DNA from: Comamonadaceae bacterium
GTDB taxonomy: Bacteria; Pseudomonadota; Gammaproteobacteria; Burkholderiales; Burkholderiaceae_C
Direction: 5' to 3'
DNA: 64,000 nucleotides
Assembly: GCA_947450765.1 (NCBI GenBank)
Contig: CANFXC010000006.1
Span: 1 to 64,000, forward strand
Part shown: piece by piece, positions 17,238 to 25,961 of the stretch
How the letters are laid out: each line of letters opens with the position of its first letter
Position numbering within the stretch: position 1 is the stretch's first letter
Translations under genes and position numbers: made by a program
The notes under the pieces: model-generated
What the model saw: only the letters and a program-made list of their open reading frames with translations
What the model was told of the DNA's origin: nothing
Database searches by the model: none

Positions 17238-18278
17238 ATGCCTAAAACGACTCTCCAGCGCATTACCCAATTGGTTGGCGTTTGTGTTTTGGGGTTGTCT
17301 TTCATTCTGCCAGCAGCCTATGCTGCCGCAGATGGCGAGCGCCAAGTGTCTAAAAAAACACGTGTCGTCAAAACCAGCTCAACGCGTCAAAAAGTGAAAG
17401 TCCGCAGCTCAAAATCTGTGGTTATCCGTAGCGCGACCCCGCCGAAGTTGTCTTTTGGACAAATCGCTGGTTTACACAGTGCCCTGGATCCGTTGTCACT
17501 CAAATCGAGCGTAGCTCTCGTGATTGACCAAGACACTCAAGAAGTACTGTTCAGCAAAAATGACCATGCTGTGCTGCCGATTGCATCTCTCACCAAGCTC
17601 ATGACAGGCGTGATCATCAGTGGTGCGAACTTGCCGATGGATGACGTGTTGACAGTGACGCAAGACGATGTAGATACCGAAAAAAATAGCAGTTCACGTT
17701 TACGTGTGGGTACGTCGCTGACACGTGGTGAGTTGCTTCATCTGGCGTTGATGTCGAGTGAAAATCGTGCTGCCCATGCGCTTGGCCGGACTTATCCTGG
17801 CGGTCTTCAAACTTTTGTTGCTCTGATGAACGCCAAGGCCAAGATGCTCGGCATGAAGGACACGCGTTATGTCGAACCGACCGGCTTGTCCAGTCTGAAT
17901 CAGTCGAGCGCCCAGGATCTGGCCACTCTCGTCAATGCGGCGCATGCTGATCCCGTGATGCGTGAACTCACAACTTCTTCAGGCTATCAAGTGGCTGTTG
18001 GCCGGCAAACATTGCAATACAACAACACGAATCGCTTGGTGAAGAGTCCGAATTGGGATATCGGCCTACAAAAGACGGGTTACATCACAGAAGCTGGTCA
18101 GTGTCTTGTCATGCAGACGAAGATCGCCGGTCGCAAACTGATCATGGTGTTCCTAGATTCAGCTGGGAAGTTCAGTCGTATAGCGGATGCAGAGCGGGTT
18201 CGTCATTGGGTCGAATCGCTTCCTGTTGCGATTCAAAAAATCAAAGTGGCCGATTCGATCAAACTGACTGATGGCTAA
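17238..18278 (+). CDS. pbpG: D-alanyl-D-alanine endopeptidase (PBP7/8-like, S11 peptidase)
   Basis: A periplasmic low-molecular-weight penicillin-binding protein that cuts peptidoglycan cross-links. The signal peptide is at residues 1-30 (hydrophobic VGVCVLGLSFILPAAYAA). A basic Ser/Thr/Lys linker follows. The catalytic motifs are S117-LTK, SEN at 174-176 and KTG at 279-281. I start at 17238 (MPKTTLQRIT); the track start at 17145 would place the promoter-like sequence inside the gene. It is transcribed alone and converges on an IclR-type regulator. Endopeptidase rather than carboxypeptidase is inferred from length and the lack of the C-terminal PBP5 domain. Confidence 0.92.
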   Translation: MPKTTLQRITQLVGVCVLGLSFILPAAYAAADGERQVSKKTRVVKTSSTRQKVKVRSSKSVVIRSATPPKLSFGQIAGLHSALDPLSLKSSVALVIDQDTQEVLFSKNDHAVLPIASLTKLMTGVIISGANLPMDDVLTVTQDDVDTEKNSSSRLRVGTSLTRGELLHLALMSSENRAAHALGRTYPGGLQTFVALMNAKAKMLGMKDTRYVEPTGLSSLNQSSAQDLATLVNAAHADPVMRELTTSSGYQVAVGRQTLQYNNTNRLVKSPNWDIGLQKTGYITEAGQCLVMQTKIAGRKLIMVFLDSAGKFSRIADAERVRHWVESLPVAIQKIKVADSIKLTDG

Positions 18279-18291
18279 TCGGCCGAATACG

Positions 18292-19083
18292 TCAAGATTT
18301 CTTTCTTTCTTGGCTATAGCCAAGGCCGACCGAGATTTCATGCGCAGTGGCTTGGAGTTTTGGCAGCCAACTTTCATCCAGCCTATCGGCGGGTGCTGAA
18401 ATAGACAGTCCGGCGATCAACTTGTTCTGATCGTCGTAAATACCGGCTGCCATGCAGCGAACACCCAGTTCCAATTCTTCGTTGTCACGTGCTATGCCAA
18501 GTTGACGTGCTTTGGATAACTCGCGTTCAAGTGCTGTCAGTTGCGTGATGCTGTTGCGCGTATGACCCGGTAGGCCCGTTCGCGTGGCGTAGCTGCGAAG
18601 ACGTTGCGGATCGTCAAATGCCAGAAATAGCTTGCCCACGGATGTCAAATGCAGCGGCGCGTGACCGCCAATAGCGCGAACCACCTGCATACCTGAGCGC
18701 TCGCTGTAAGCCCGCTCCACATACACAATTTCATCACCTTGACGCATACTTAGGTTGACTGGTTGCTGCGTCAGTTTGTGCAGTTCACGCATCGGAATCA
18801 GCGCTGCATCACGCACGCTGAGGCGGGCTTTGACCAAGTTACCCAGCTCCAGCAAGCGCATGCCTAGCCGATAGCTTCCTGCAGCCGGGCGTTCTACAAA
18901 GCGACCGGTTGCCAGGTCGTTCAAAATTCGATGTGCCGTGGAGGGATGCAGGCCGGACTTTTCGCTGATTTCCTTGAGAGAAACAGATTCTTCACGTCCC
19001 GCGAGTATTTCGAGCAAAGTGAACATGCGTCCAATCACCTGAACTGTCGGGGTCGCTAGTGTGCTGGTATCGGAATTTTTCAT
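18292..19083 (-). CDS. IclR-family transcriptional regulator
   Basis: 263 residues. An N-terminal winged helix-turn-helix is at about 12-75 (SLKEISEKSGLHPSTAHRIL). A GAF-like effector domain ends with the IclR pattern VRCMAAGIYDDQNKLIAGLSISAPADR. The target is not evident: the gene stands alone, with pbpG converging on one side and bpt downstream-oriented on the same strand 50 bp upstream of its start. Similar stand-alone IclR regulators often control aromatic acid or acetate use, but nothing here shows that. Confidence 0.9.
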   Translation of the reverse strand: MKNSDTSTLATPTVQVIGRMFTLLEILAGREESVSLKEISEKSGLHPSTAHRILNDLATGRFVERPAAGSYRLGMRLLELGNLVKARLSVRDAALIPMRELHKLTQQPVNLSMRQGDEIVYVERAYSERSGMQVVRAIGGHAPLHLTSVGKLFLAFDDPQRLRSYATRTGLPGHTRNSITQLTALERELSKARQLGIARDNEELELGVRCMAAGIYDDQNKLIAGLSISAPADRLDESWLPKLQATAHEISVGLGYSQERKKS

Positions 19084-19133
19084 GTGGCAACCTTTGCCTG
19101 CATTTTACTTTGTGAAATTTGTGTCTGCGCCCT

Positions 19134-19874
19134 TTATTGAGCAGGGCTCGCCCAGTCCCCATTCAGGCGGACTTCATTCGGTTTGAAGCGCGCTTTGTAA
19201 TTCATTTTTGGGCTTTGAGCGATCCAGTAGCCTAAATACACATAGGGAAGGCCAAGAAGGCGCGCTTGTTCAATCTGCCAAATGACGCCATAGTTGCCGT
19301 AACTGGCTTTCTTCTCAGGTTCGTAAAACGTATAAACCGCTGAGATGCCGTCATCCAGAATATCCAAAATCGAGATCATTCTAAGGGTCCCAGTTTTGCC
19401 ATCGGTTCGAGGTTCCCTGAATTCCACCAGGCGTGAATTGACCCGGCTCTGCAGTAAAAATTGGGTGTATTGATCAACGCTATCGTGATCCATGCCGCCA
19501 CCCGCATGTCGGCTTTTTTGGTAGCGCAGATAAAGGTCGTAATGCTCGGCGATGAAGCCCAGCTTGAGTACCCGGGCTTCAAGATGTTGGTGTTGCTCAG
19601 CTGCACGCCGCAGACTGCGGTCGGGTTTGAATTCATCCGCGATCACACGCAACGGGACGCAAGCCTGACAGCCCTCGCAGTACGGTCGGTAGGTGAACAT
19701 GCCGCTGCGGCGAAACCCGTGCGCGACCAACTTCGAGTAAGCCTCGTTATGGATCAGGTGGCTTGGCGTGGCCACTTGGGAGCGGGCTTGGCGCTCAGGT
19801 AAATAACTGCAAGGATAGGGAGCCGTGGCATAAAACTGCAAAGTTTGCAGCGGCAGATCTTTGAGATGGGTCAC
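19134..19874 (-). CDS. bpt: Aspartate/glutamate leucyltransferase (Bpt)
   Basis: Transfers leucine from leucyl-tRNA to proteins with N-terminal Asp or Glu, marking them for ClpS/ClpAP degradation. The family start [20 protein letters not shown] is followed by [19 protein letters not shown] and the cysteine-rich segment [15 protein letters not shown]. The ATG-initiated frame extends to 19964, but similarity begins at the GTG at 19874 (246 residues, the usual family length), 13 bp after the aat stop, so I use that start. An ATG start at 19925, overlapping aat, cannot be excluded. It is encoded together with aat on the same strand. Confidence 0.9.
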   Translation of the reverse strand: MTHLKDLPLQTLQFYATAPYPCSYLPERQARSQVATPSHLIHNEAYSKLVAHGFRRSGMFTYRPYCEGCQACVPLRVIADEFKPDRSLRRAAEQHQHLEARVLKLGFIAEHYDLYLRYQKSRHAGGGMDHDSVDQYTQFLLQSRVNSRLVEFREPRTDGKTGTLRMISILDILDDGISAVYTFYEPEKKASYGNYGVIWQIEQARLLGLPYVYLGYWIAQSPKMNYKARFKPNEVRLNGDWASPAQ

Positions 19875-19887
19875 GAGCAAGAGGCGG

Positions 19888-20655
19888 TTAGAGCCGGGGT
19901 TCAGTGTGTGTCGGCAAAATTTCATTCCAATGTTGCGCCTCGAAAATCCACTCCGGATTTGCACGACCGGTCTGTTCGTTCAGGTGTGCTGCAAACGCTT
20001 CACGGGTGATTTCGCGGGCGCCAAACGACGACAGGTGCTGCGTATTTTGCTGGCAATCGATCATGCTGATATTTTTGGCTTTGCAAAAAGCAACCAATGC
20101 CGACAATGCGATTTTGGAGGCATCAGTCTGATGCGCGAACATGGATTCGCCAAAGACCATACCGCCTAGATTGACGCAATAAAGTCCACCGACCAATTCC
20201 CCGTTAACCCAAGTTTCGACGCTGTGTGCATGGCCGGCATGGTGCAAATCTCTGTAAGCGGCAATCATGTCGGGGACGATCCAGGTGCCGGACTGGCCAT
20301 CGCGCGGAGCGTTTGCACATGCCGAAATAACTTGATCGAAGTTGCTGTCAAATGTTACGGCGCAAGTGGGGGTCTTAACAAAGCGCTGGAGTGTTTTCTT
20401 GAGCGAGCGGTGCAGTTTGAAATCACTTGTCAGCAGCACCATGCGTGGGTCTGGAGTCCACCACAAAATCGGTTGTCCTAAGCTAAACCATGGAAATATG
20501 CCCGCGCCGTAGGCCCTTAACAGGCTGTTGACGTCCAATGCACCACCGGCAGCAAGCAAGCCTGGTGCTGCTTCATCTGCCCCCCATGCGCTGCTCAGTG
20601 TTGGAAATTCTTCACCAGCCTTCAGCCATGGAACAGGTCTAGGTGATCGCTTCAT
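19888..20655 (-). CDS. aat: Leucyl/phenylalanyl-tRNA--protein transferase
   Basis: Adds Leu or Phe from aminoacyl-tRNA to proteins with N-terminal Arg or Lys, creating primary destabilising residues of the bacterial N-degron pathway. 255 residues. Conserved blocks are [30 protein letters not shown], and the C-terminal [20 protein letters not shown] with FGESMFA. The overlap-free 13-bp junction with bpt suggests a two-gene operon that handles both basic and acidic secondary degrons. Confidence 0.97.
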   Translation of the reverse strand: MKRSPRPVPWLKAGEEFPTLSSAWGADEAAPGLLAAGGALDVNSLLRAYGAGIFPWFSLGQPILWWTPDPRMVLLTSDFKLHRSLKKTLQRFVKTPTCAVTFDSNFDQVISACANAPRDGQSGTWIVPDMIAAYRDLHHAGHAHSVETWVNGELVGGLYCVNLGGMVFGESMFAHQTDASKIALSALVAFCKAKNISMIDCQQNTQHLSSFGAREITREAFAAHLNEQTGRANPEWIFEAQHWNEILPTHTEPRL

Positions 20656-20884
20656 GAAAATGGACTGACAGGCTTGTAACGGAGGTGATTCTGGCGAGAC
20701 AATTCGTTACCTTGTACTAAAAAATGGCTTTGAGTTCCAAAGATAAAATAAAATCGAATACTGAGTTATTAATGTTTTTCATCCATGCACACGATTGAAA
20801 TGGGACTTAGGCCGACCACAAGCCGTTGGCTACAACGAGAACTCAGTGTTTCGCATGACGTTATCAAGATTCTTTAGGAAAATT

Positions 20885-21511
20885 ATGCCTGTTTATACAA
20901 ATAAATTTTCCCAATCCCAGCCCAAAGTGGCCACTTCGCAGTTCAGCCGTCAGCTCCTGGTGTTGCTGTCCGCGTTGTTGCTTTGCAGCGCCTCACTGGC
21001 TCAACGATCCGACGGCCCCGGTGGTCGTGGCCACGACAACGACGGTGACAACCGCGGCAAAGGCGGCAAGCACTCACAGGGTTCAGATCGCAAGGATTAC
21101 GATCAAAAAGGTCAAGATCGACGGGACAACGACCGACAGAGCCGCGACCGTTCCGGCCCTGATCGACAAGGTTCATCGCGCGCTGATATGCGCCCCGGCG
21201 CTTACTTTCAAGATCGTCAACGCTCTGCCATACACGACTACTACGGTACCCAGTACCGGGCCGGACGTTGCCCACCAGGGTGGTCGAAAAATTACAAGGG
21301 TTGTATTCCACCGGTCCAGATACGCTATTACAGCGTCGGACAGCCCTTGGCACCGGCTGTGATTTATCACACGGTTCCGGCTGCGATGGTGGTCACGCTT
21401 GGTGCACCACCCTCAGGCCACCGGTATGTGCGTGTCGCCTCCGACATCTTGCTGATTGCAGTCGGTACCGGCATGGTGGTCGATGCCATTCAAGACTTAG
21501 GCGGTATGTAA
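20885..21511 (+). CDS. RcnB/CigR-like secreted protein with an Arg/Asp-rich disordered segment
   Basis: 208 residues from the ATG at 20885. A signal peptide (about 28-45, LLVLLSALLLCSASLAQ) is followed by a very charged low-complexity region with DRxxxDRxG-type repeats (KDYDQKGQDRRDNDRQSRDR). The C-terminal domain CPPGWSKNYKGCIPPVQ...AVIYHTVPAAMVV...GHRYVRVASDILLIAVGTGMVVDAI resembles the RcnB/CigR group. It carries a paired cysteine motif and a membrane-like hydrophobic end. RcnB affects Ni/Co homeostasis in E. coli and CigR is a virulence-related inner-membrane protein; which analogy applies is unclear. An upstream ATG at 20855 is possible. Confidence 0.78.
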   Translation: MPVYTNKFSQSQPKVATSQFSRQLLVLLSALLLCSASLAQRSDGPGGRGHDNDGDNRGKGGKHSQGSDRKDYDQKGQDRRDNDRQSRDRSGPDRQGSSRADMRPGAYFQDRQRSAIHDYYGTQYRAGRCPPGWSKNYKGCIPPVQIRYYSVGQPLAPAVIYHTVPAAMVVTLGAPPSGHRYVRVASDILLIAVGTGMVVDAIQDLGGM

Positions 21512-21719
21512 TCGTTTGCGATTGACGCTACTCCAGAGTCGCGTGCCGATTTTGGGACGATTGGCGTCAGTCCGACCGTTGACTGTGTTTTGAGGTACCG
21601 CCATTCGAGTGCACATGGCGGCTACATCTGATCACCCGCCGAATTTTAAGTTCTGACTTCTGGCAAGATGCCGCATCGCGGGCGACCTTCGTCCGCATCC
21701 CATCTGATTGGACATCCCT

Positions 21720-22346
21720 ATGCTGCTCGAAGTCGAAGAATCCCAACTCTTGCTGGTGGACTACCAAGTCCGCCTGATGCCTTCTATTTTTGAACACGAG
21801 TTAGTGCTGGCCAATGCCCTGCGGCTGGCCCGACTAGCAGAGGCGCTGCAAGTGCCTGTTTGGGGCACGGCCCAAAGCCCGGATGAGTTGGGACCCAATG
21901 TGCCGGAGTTGCAGGCAGCCATTGAACAAGCTGGCGGCCGGGTGATGAACAAGCAGTCTTTCAGCGCGGTGGCCGACGGTCTGTCGGATTGGTTGCGTCC
22001 GCCCGTTCGCAAAGCAACGCAGGGCGGTAATGCCCGCAGCCTGCCCAAGCATTTGCAGAAGCCTGCCGCCCCGGCCGAAGAAGAGGGGCGCGGCATCATC
22101 GTGATTGCTGGATGCGAAGCGCATGTCTGCTTGCTGCAAACCGCGCTTGATTTGCTCGAAGAAGAGTTTGACGTGTGGGTTGTCACCGACGCCTGCAGTT
22201 CCCGCAGCGAGCGCAATCGGGACGCCGCTTTTGACCGACTGGCTGGCAATGGGGCCGAACTGGTGACCACCGAGATGGTGGCTTTTGAATGGTTGCGCAC
22301 AGCCGACCACGAGATGTTCAAGCGGGTGCAGTCGCTGATCAAGTGA
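21720..22346 (+). CDS. Isochorismatase-family cysteine hydrolase
   Basis: 208 residues with the catalytic triad recognisable: Asp in LLLVDYQ (about residue 14), Lys in VMNKQSFSA (about 79) and Cys in GCEAHVCLLQTALDLL (about 138). The closest annotated relatives are nicotinamidase/ycaC-like amidohydrolases of unknown substrate. The track start at 21708 uses TTG; the ATG at 21720 (MLLEVEESQ) is better. There is a short insert of about 20 residues before the cysteine strand (KATQGGNARSLPKHLQKPAA). It precedes prpE on the same strand by 95 bp, with no evident functional link. Confidence 0.82.
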   Translation: MLLEVEESQLLLVDYQVRLMPSIFEHELVLANALRLARLAEALQVPVWGTAQSPDELGPNVPELQAAIEQAGGRVMNKQSFSAVADGLSDWLRPPVRKATQGGNARSLPKHLQKPAAPAEEEGRGIIVIAGCEAHVCLLQTALDLLEEEFDVWVVTDACSSRSERNRDAAFDRLAGNGAELVTTEMVAFEWLRTADHEMFKRVQSLIK

Positions 22347-22441
22347 GAGCGCGCGGGTCGCACGGGGTCAAAGGGCTGAAGTCAGGCCGCTGAAAGTTCT
22401 ATTATCAATAATTATGAATTCAGTTTAAACGGAGACCCGAG

Positions 22442-24370
22442 ATGAGCCCAGCGCCGACCCCCGTCAGCTACGCCGACTTTTACCGTCAGTCCATCGATCA
22501 TCCGGATGCATTTTGGGCCGAGCAGGCCAAGTTGATCGACTGGTTCAAGCCCTTTGAGCGTGTCTGTAACTACGACAACCCTCCGTTTGCGCGCTGGTTC
22601 GAAGGCGGCCAAACCAATCTGTGCCACAACGCGGTCGACCGGCATTTGGCAGAGCGTGCAGATCAGGCTGCCCTGATTGCGATCTCGACGGAAACAGGCA
22701 CCGAAAAAACATACACCTTCAGCGACTTGCACCGTGAAGTTCAGCGCATGGCGGCCAGCCTGAAATCGCTGGGGGTGCAAAAGGGCGATCGTGTGTTGAT
22801 CTACATGCCGATGGTGGCTGACGCTGCTTTTGCGATGCTCGCCTGCGCGCGCATCGGTGCTATTCATTGCGTGGTGTTTGGTGGTTTTGCCAGCGGATCC
22901 CTGGCCTCGCGCATTGACGACGCCACACCGAAAGTCATCGTCAGCGCCGATGCCGGTTCGCGCGGTGGCAAGCCGACGCCCTACAAGCACTTGCTGGACG
23001 AAGCGATTCGGCTGGCCAAGCACAAGCCCGACGCTGTGCTGCTGTCTGACCGGCAGCTCGCACCGATGGATTGGGTCGCCGGACGCGACCATTTGTGGTC
23101 TGCATTACGGCAGCAACACATCGACGCGCAAGTGCCTTGCGAGCCGATGAACTCGACCGACATCAGCTACACCATCTACACCAGCGGCACCACCGGCAAG
23201 CCCAAAGGTGTGCAGCGCGACACCGCTGGCTACACCGTCGCTTTAGCGGCCAGCATGAAGTATATTTTTGGCGGTCGTGCTGGCGAAACCTTCTTCGCCA
23301 CCAGCGATATTGGCTGGGTCGTTGGCCACAGCTACATCGTTTACGGTCCGTTGATTGCCGGCATGGCGACCATCATGTACGAGGGTTTGCCAACGCAAGG
23401 CTTGGATGGTCAGCCGGACGGCGGTATTTGGTGGAGCCTGGTCGAAAAGTACAAGGTGACCGGCATGTTCAGCGCGCCGACGGCCGTGCGTGTGCTTAAA
23501 AAACAAGACCCCGCGCTGCTCAAAAAATACGATCTGTCGAGCCTGCGTGCTTTGTATCTGGCGGGTGAGCCGTTGGACGCGCCGACCGCCCGCTGGATCA
23601 GCGAAGGCTTGAACGTGCCGATCATCGACAACTACTGGCAAACCGAAACCGGCTGGCCGCTGCTCACCGTGGCCAATGGCGTGGCGCCTATGGCCAGCAA
23701 GTTTGGCAGCCCGGGTGTGCCGATGTACGGCTACAACGTCAAACTGCTGCACGAAAACACCGGCGAAGAACTCACCCAGCCGAATGAAAAAGGCGTGGTG
23801 GTGCTGGACGGCCCGACGCCGCCCGGTTTCATGCAAACCATCTGGAAAGACGACGCGCGCTTCGTCAATACGTATTGGAAGAGCATTCCGGGCAAGCTGG
23901 TCTACAACACCTTCGACTGGGGTATTCGCGACGAAGACGGCTACTACTTCATCCTCGGTCGAACTGACGATGTCATCAACGTCGCTGGTCACCGTTTGGG
24001 CACGCGCGAGATTGAAGAAAGTATTTCAGGCCATGCTTCTGTGGCTGAAGTGGCGGTGGTCGGTGTCGCTGACAACCTCAAGGGGCAAGTCGCCATGGCT
24101 TTTGTCGTGCTGAAAGACGCTCGTGCTGTGAATGATCCTGCAGTCGCACTGCAGCTTGAACGCGAGATCATGAAGCAAGTCGATGGCGATTTGGGTGCTG
24201 TCGCTCGCCCGGCTCGGGTGCGCTTCGTCACGGCCTTGCCGAAGACCCGCAGCGGCAAACTGCTGCGCCGCGTGATTCAGGCCATTTGCGAAGGTCGTGA
24301 TGCCGGCGATGTGACAAGCATGGACGACCCGGCCGCCTTGCAGCAGATCAAGGATCTCATGGCGAGCTGA
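22442..24370 (+). CDS. prpE: Propionyl-CoA synthetase (AMP-forming)
   Basis: Activates propionate (and probably acetate) with ATP and CoA. The 642 residues show the acyl-adenylate motifs YTSGTTGKPKGVQRD (about 244-258), NYWQTETGWP and the C-terminal lysine segment LPKTRSGKLLRR, whose Lys would be regulated by acetylation in relatives. The N-terminus, YADFYRQSIDHPDAFWAEQA, is typical of PrpE/Acs. A GGAGACCCGAG ribosome-binding site precedes it. No prpBCD genes are nearby, so it acts apart from a methylcitrate operon here. Confidence 0.93.
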   Translation: MSPAPTPVSYADFYRQSIDHPDAFWAEQAKLIDWFKPFERVCNYDNPPFARWFEGGQTNLCHNAVDRHLAERADQAALIAISTETGTEKTYTFSDLHREVQRMAASLKSLGVQKGDRVLIYMPMVADAAFAMLACARIGAIHCVVFGGFASGSLASRIDDATPKVIVSADAGSRGGKPTPYKHLLDEAIRLAKHKPDAVLLSDRQLAPMDWVAGRDHLWSALRQQHIDAQVPCEPMNSTDISYTIYTSGTTGKPKGVQRDTAGYTVALAASMKYIFGGRAGETFFATSDIGWVVGHSYIVYGPLIAGMATIMYEGLPTQGLDGQPDGGIWWSLVEKYKVTGMFSAPTAVRVLKKQDPALLKKYDLSSLRALYLAGEPLDAPTARWISEGLNVPIIDNYWQTETGWPLLTVANGVAPMASKFGSPGVPMYGYNVKLLHENTGEELTQPNEKGVVVLDGPTPPGFMQTIWKDDARFVNTYWKSIPGKLVYNTFDWGIRDEDGYYFILGRTDDVINVAGHRLGTREIEESISGHASVAEVAVVGVADNLKGQVAMAFVVLKDARAVNDPAVALQLEREIMKQVDGDLGAVARPARVRFVTALPKTRSGKLLRRVIQAICEGRDAGDVTSMDDPAALQQIKDLMAS

Positions 24371-24461
24371 TCAACTGAAATCTCCCAACTCTTTAATTCG
24401 CTTTTGGCTTATATTTGGCTCCGGCCATAACAAGTCTTGATCGATCACAGGGGAGGGGGAT

Positions 24462-25472
24462 ATGCAGTTTTTCAAGCATTGGACATTAGCGCTGGTTGTG
24501 GCGCTGGCGCTTTGGCCAGCTGTCCATGTTCAGGCTCAGGCTCAGTCTGCGGTTACGCCCCAAGCCGTTGTCGCCGATCCCCGTGCAAACGGTGTCAATG
24601 GCGTCAAGATGAGCCCGCAGCGCGTCTCCTCGCTCGCTTGGTATGTCGAAGGCCTGTCGGCGATGGGTTCCAGCGCCAATCAAAACTTCATCTCCAACGC
24701 CGGCTTCGTCATCACGCCTGCTGGTGTGGTTGTCATTGATGCGTTGGGTTCACCGGCTTTGGCTGAGCAGTTGCTGGCTGAGATTCGCAAACTCACGCCC
24801 TTGCCGGTCACGCACGTCATCGTCACGCACTACCATGCCGACCATATTTATGGCCTGCAGACCTTCAAGGCGCAGGGCGCGCGCATTGTGGCGCATGGTG
24901 CGGCGCGTGAGTATTTGCAGTCAGACACCGCACGACTGCGGATGGAGAGTTCGCGCCAAGAGCTCTTCCCGTGGATTGACGAGAACACTCGCTTGGTGCC
25001 TGCCGATCAATGGATCGATGGCCCGACTGAATTGACTGTTGGTGGCGTTCGTTTCGTGTTGCAGCCGGTCGGTCCGTCCCATACCCCGGAAGATTTGGTG
25101 ATTTACCTGCCGCAGGACAAAGTTCTGTTTGCCGGTGATCTGGTCTTTCGCAACCGCATTCCCTATGTCGGGCAAGCCGACAGTGGTCATTGGATTCAGT
25201 CGTTAGAGACCCTGCTGACTTTCGACACCGCCGTGGTCGTTCCTGGGCATGGTCCGCTGTCAAAAGAAGCTAAAAGCGACATGGCGTTGACGCGTGACTA
25301 CCTTGTCTACTTGCGCAGCAGCATGGCTGAGGCCGCCCAAAACATGGAACCCTTTGACTCCGCCTACAAGGCTGCTAACTGGTCGCGTTTCGAGCATCTT
25401 CCGCTGTTCAACGCGGTGAACCGCATGAACGCCTACAACACGTATTTACTGATGGAGCGCGAAGTCAAGTAG
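24462..25472 (+). CDS. soxH: SoxH-like periplasmic metallo-beta-lactamase-fold hydrolase
   Basis: 336 residues with a signal peptide (hydrophobic LVVALALWPAVHVQAQA, residues 10-27) and a Zn-binding MBL fold. HxHxDH is visible as H123-Y-H125-A-D127-H128, then GPSHTPED and the aspartate in LFAGDLVF, then the final histidine in VPGHGPL. A strong AGGGGAGGGG ribosome-binding site precedes it. It starts the sox cluster, and soxH-type genes are known sox neighbours. The reaction catalysed in sulfur oxidation is not established. The name is by context and similarity only. Confidence 0.72.
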   Translation: MQFFKHWTLALVVALALWPAVHVQAQAQSAVTPQAVVADPRANGVNGVKMSPQRVSSLAWYVEGLSAMGSSANQNFISNAGFVITPAGVVVIDALGSPALAEQLLAEIRKLTPLPVTHVIVTHYHADHIYGLQTFKAQGARIVAHGAAREYLQSDTARLRMESSRQELFPWIDENTRLVPADQWIDGPTELTVGGVRFVLQPVGPSHTPEDLVIYLPQDKVLFAGDLVFRNRIPYVGQADSGHWIQSLETLLTFDTAVVVPGHGPLSKEAKSDMALTRDYLVYLRSSMAEAAQNMEPFDSAYKAANWSRFEHLPLFNAVNRMNAYNTYLLMEREVK

Positions 25473-25504
25473 CGGCATACTGGCGTTTTGCACTCACACC
25501 GACC

Positions 25505-25825
25505 ATGACTCGCCAATCTCTGCTCTCTGCACTGCTCTGCCTCGCCAGTGTTTCGGCCCTGGCGCAAGGCCCGGCTATTTTTGTCGGAGCCGACCTGAAG
25601 CTCGGCGCGCAGCTGATCGCTGAGAACCAGTGCGTGGCTTGCCACCAGCGCAAGGTTGGGGGTGACGGATCGGCCATTTACCAATCCAGCGGTCGAATTG
25701 ACACGCCCGGCGCTCTGCGCGGCATGATCGAGCAGTGCAACATGGAACTCAACCTGGCCTTGTTTCCTGAAGAAGTGACCGCTATCAGTGCGGTGCTGAA
25801 CCGGGACCATTACCGCTTCAAGTGA
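25505..25825 (+). CDS. Small periplasmic c-type cytochrome
   Basis: 106 residues: a signal peptide to about SALAQ (residues 1-21), one haem site CVACH at residues 43-47, and a short helical body. Candidate methionine axial ligands are few (Met in EQCNMELNL). It follows the SoxH-like gene by 32 bp and precedes soxC, so it is probably an electron carrier within sox electron transfer. I do not recognise a named family. It is too short for SoxE or SoxD. Confidence 0.78.
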   Translation: MTRQSLLSALLCLASVSALAQGPAIFVGADLKLGAQLIAENQCVACHQRKVGGDGSAIYQSSGRIDTPGALRGMIEQCNMELNLALFPEEVTAISAVLNRDHYRFK

Positions 25826-25901
25826 GGCGTATCCCACACGCTTTAGATTTGGATCTTCGAATGGGGGTAAACACCGGGCACAAAAAAAGTTTCCAAGCTA
25901 T

Positions 25902-25921
25902 ATATTAGTAAATGCGAATAT
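25902..25921. promoter_or_regulatory. Candidate operator palindrome upstream of soxC
   Basis: ATATT at 25902-25906 is inverted to AATAT at 25917-25921. Read more widely, ATTA-N8-GAAT (25904-25919) is one base from the ATTC-N8-GAAT pattern reported for the ArsR-type repressor SqrR. It lies about 40 bases upstream of the soxC start, in an A+T-rich stretch unlike its surroundings, and an ArsR-type soxR gene lies at the end of the cluster. Confidence 0.45.
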
Positions 25922-25961
25922 TTAAATTAAAGATGTGCGACTTTAGTTCCAAGGAGTCACC

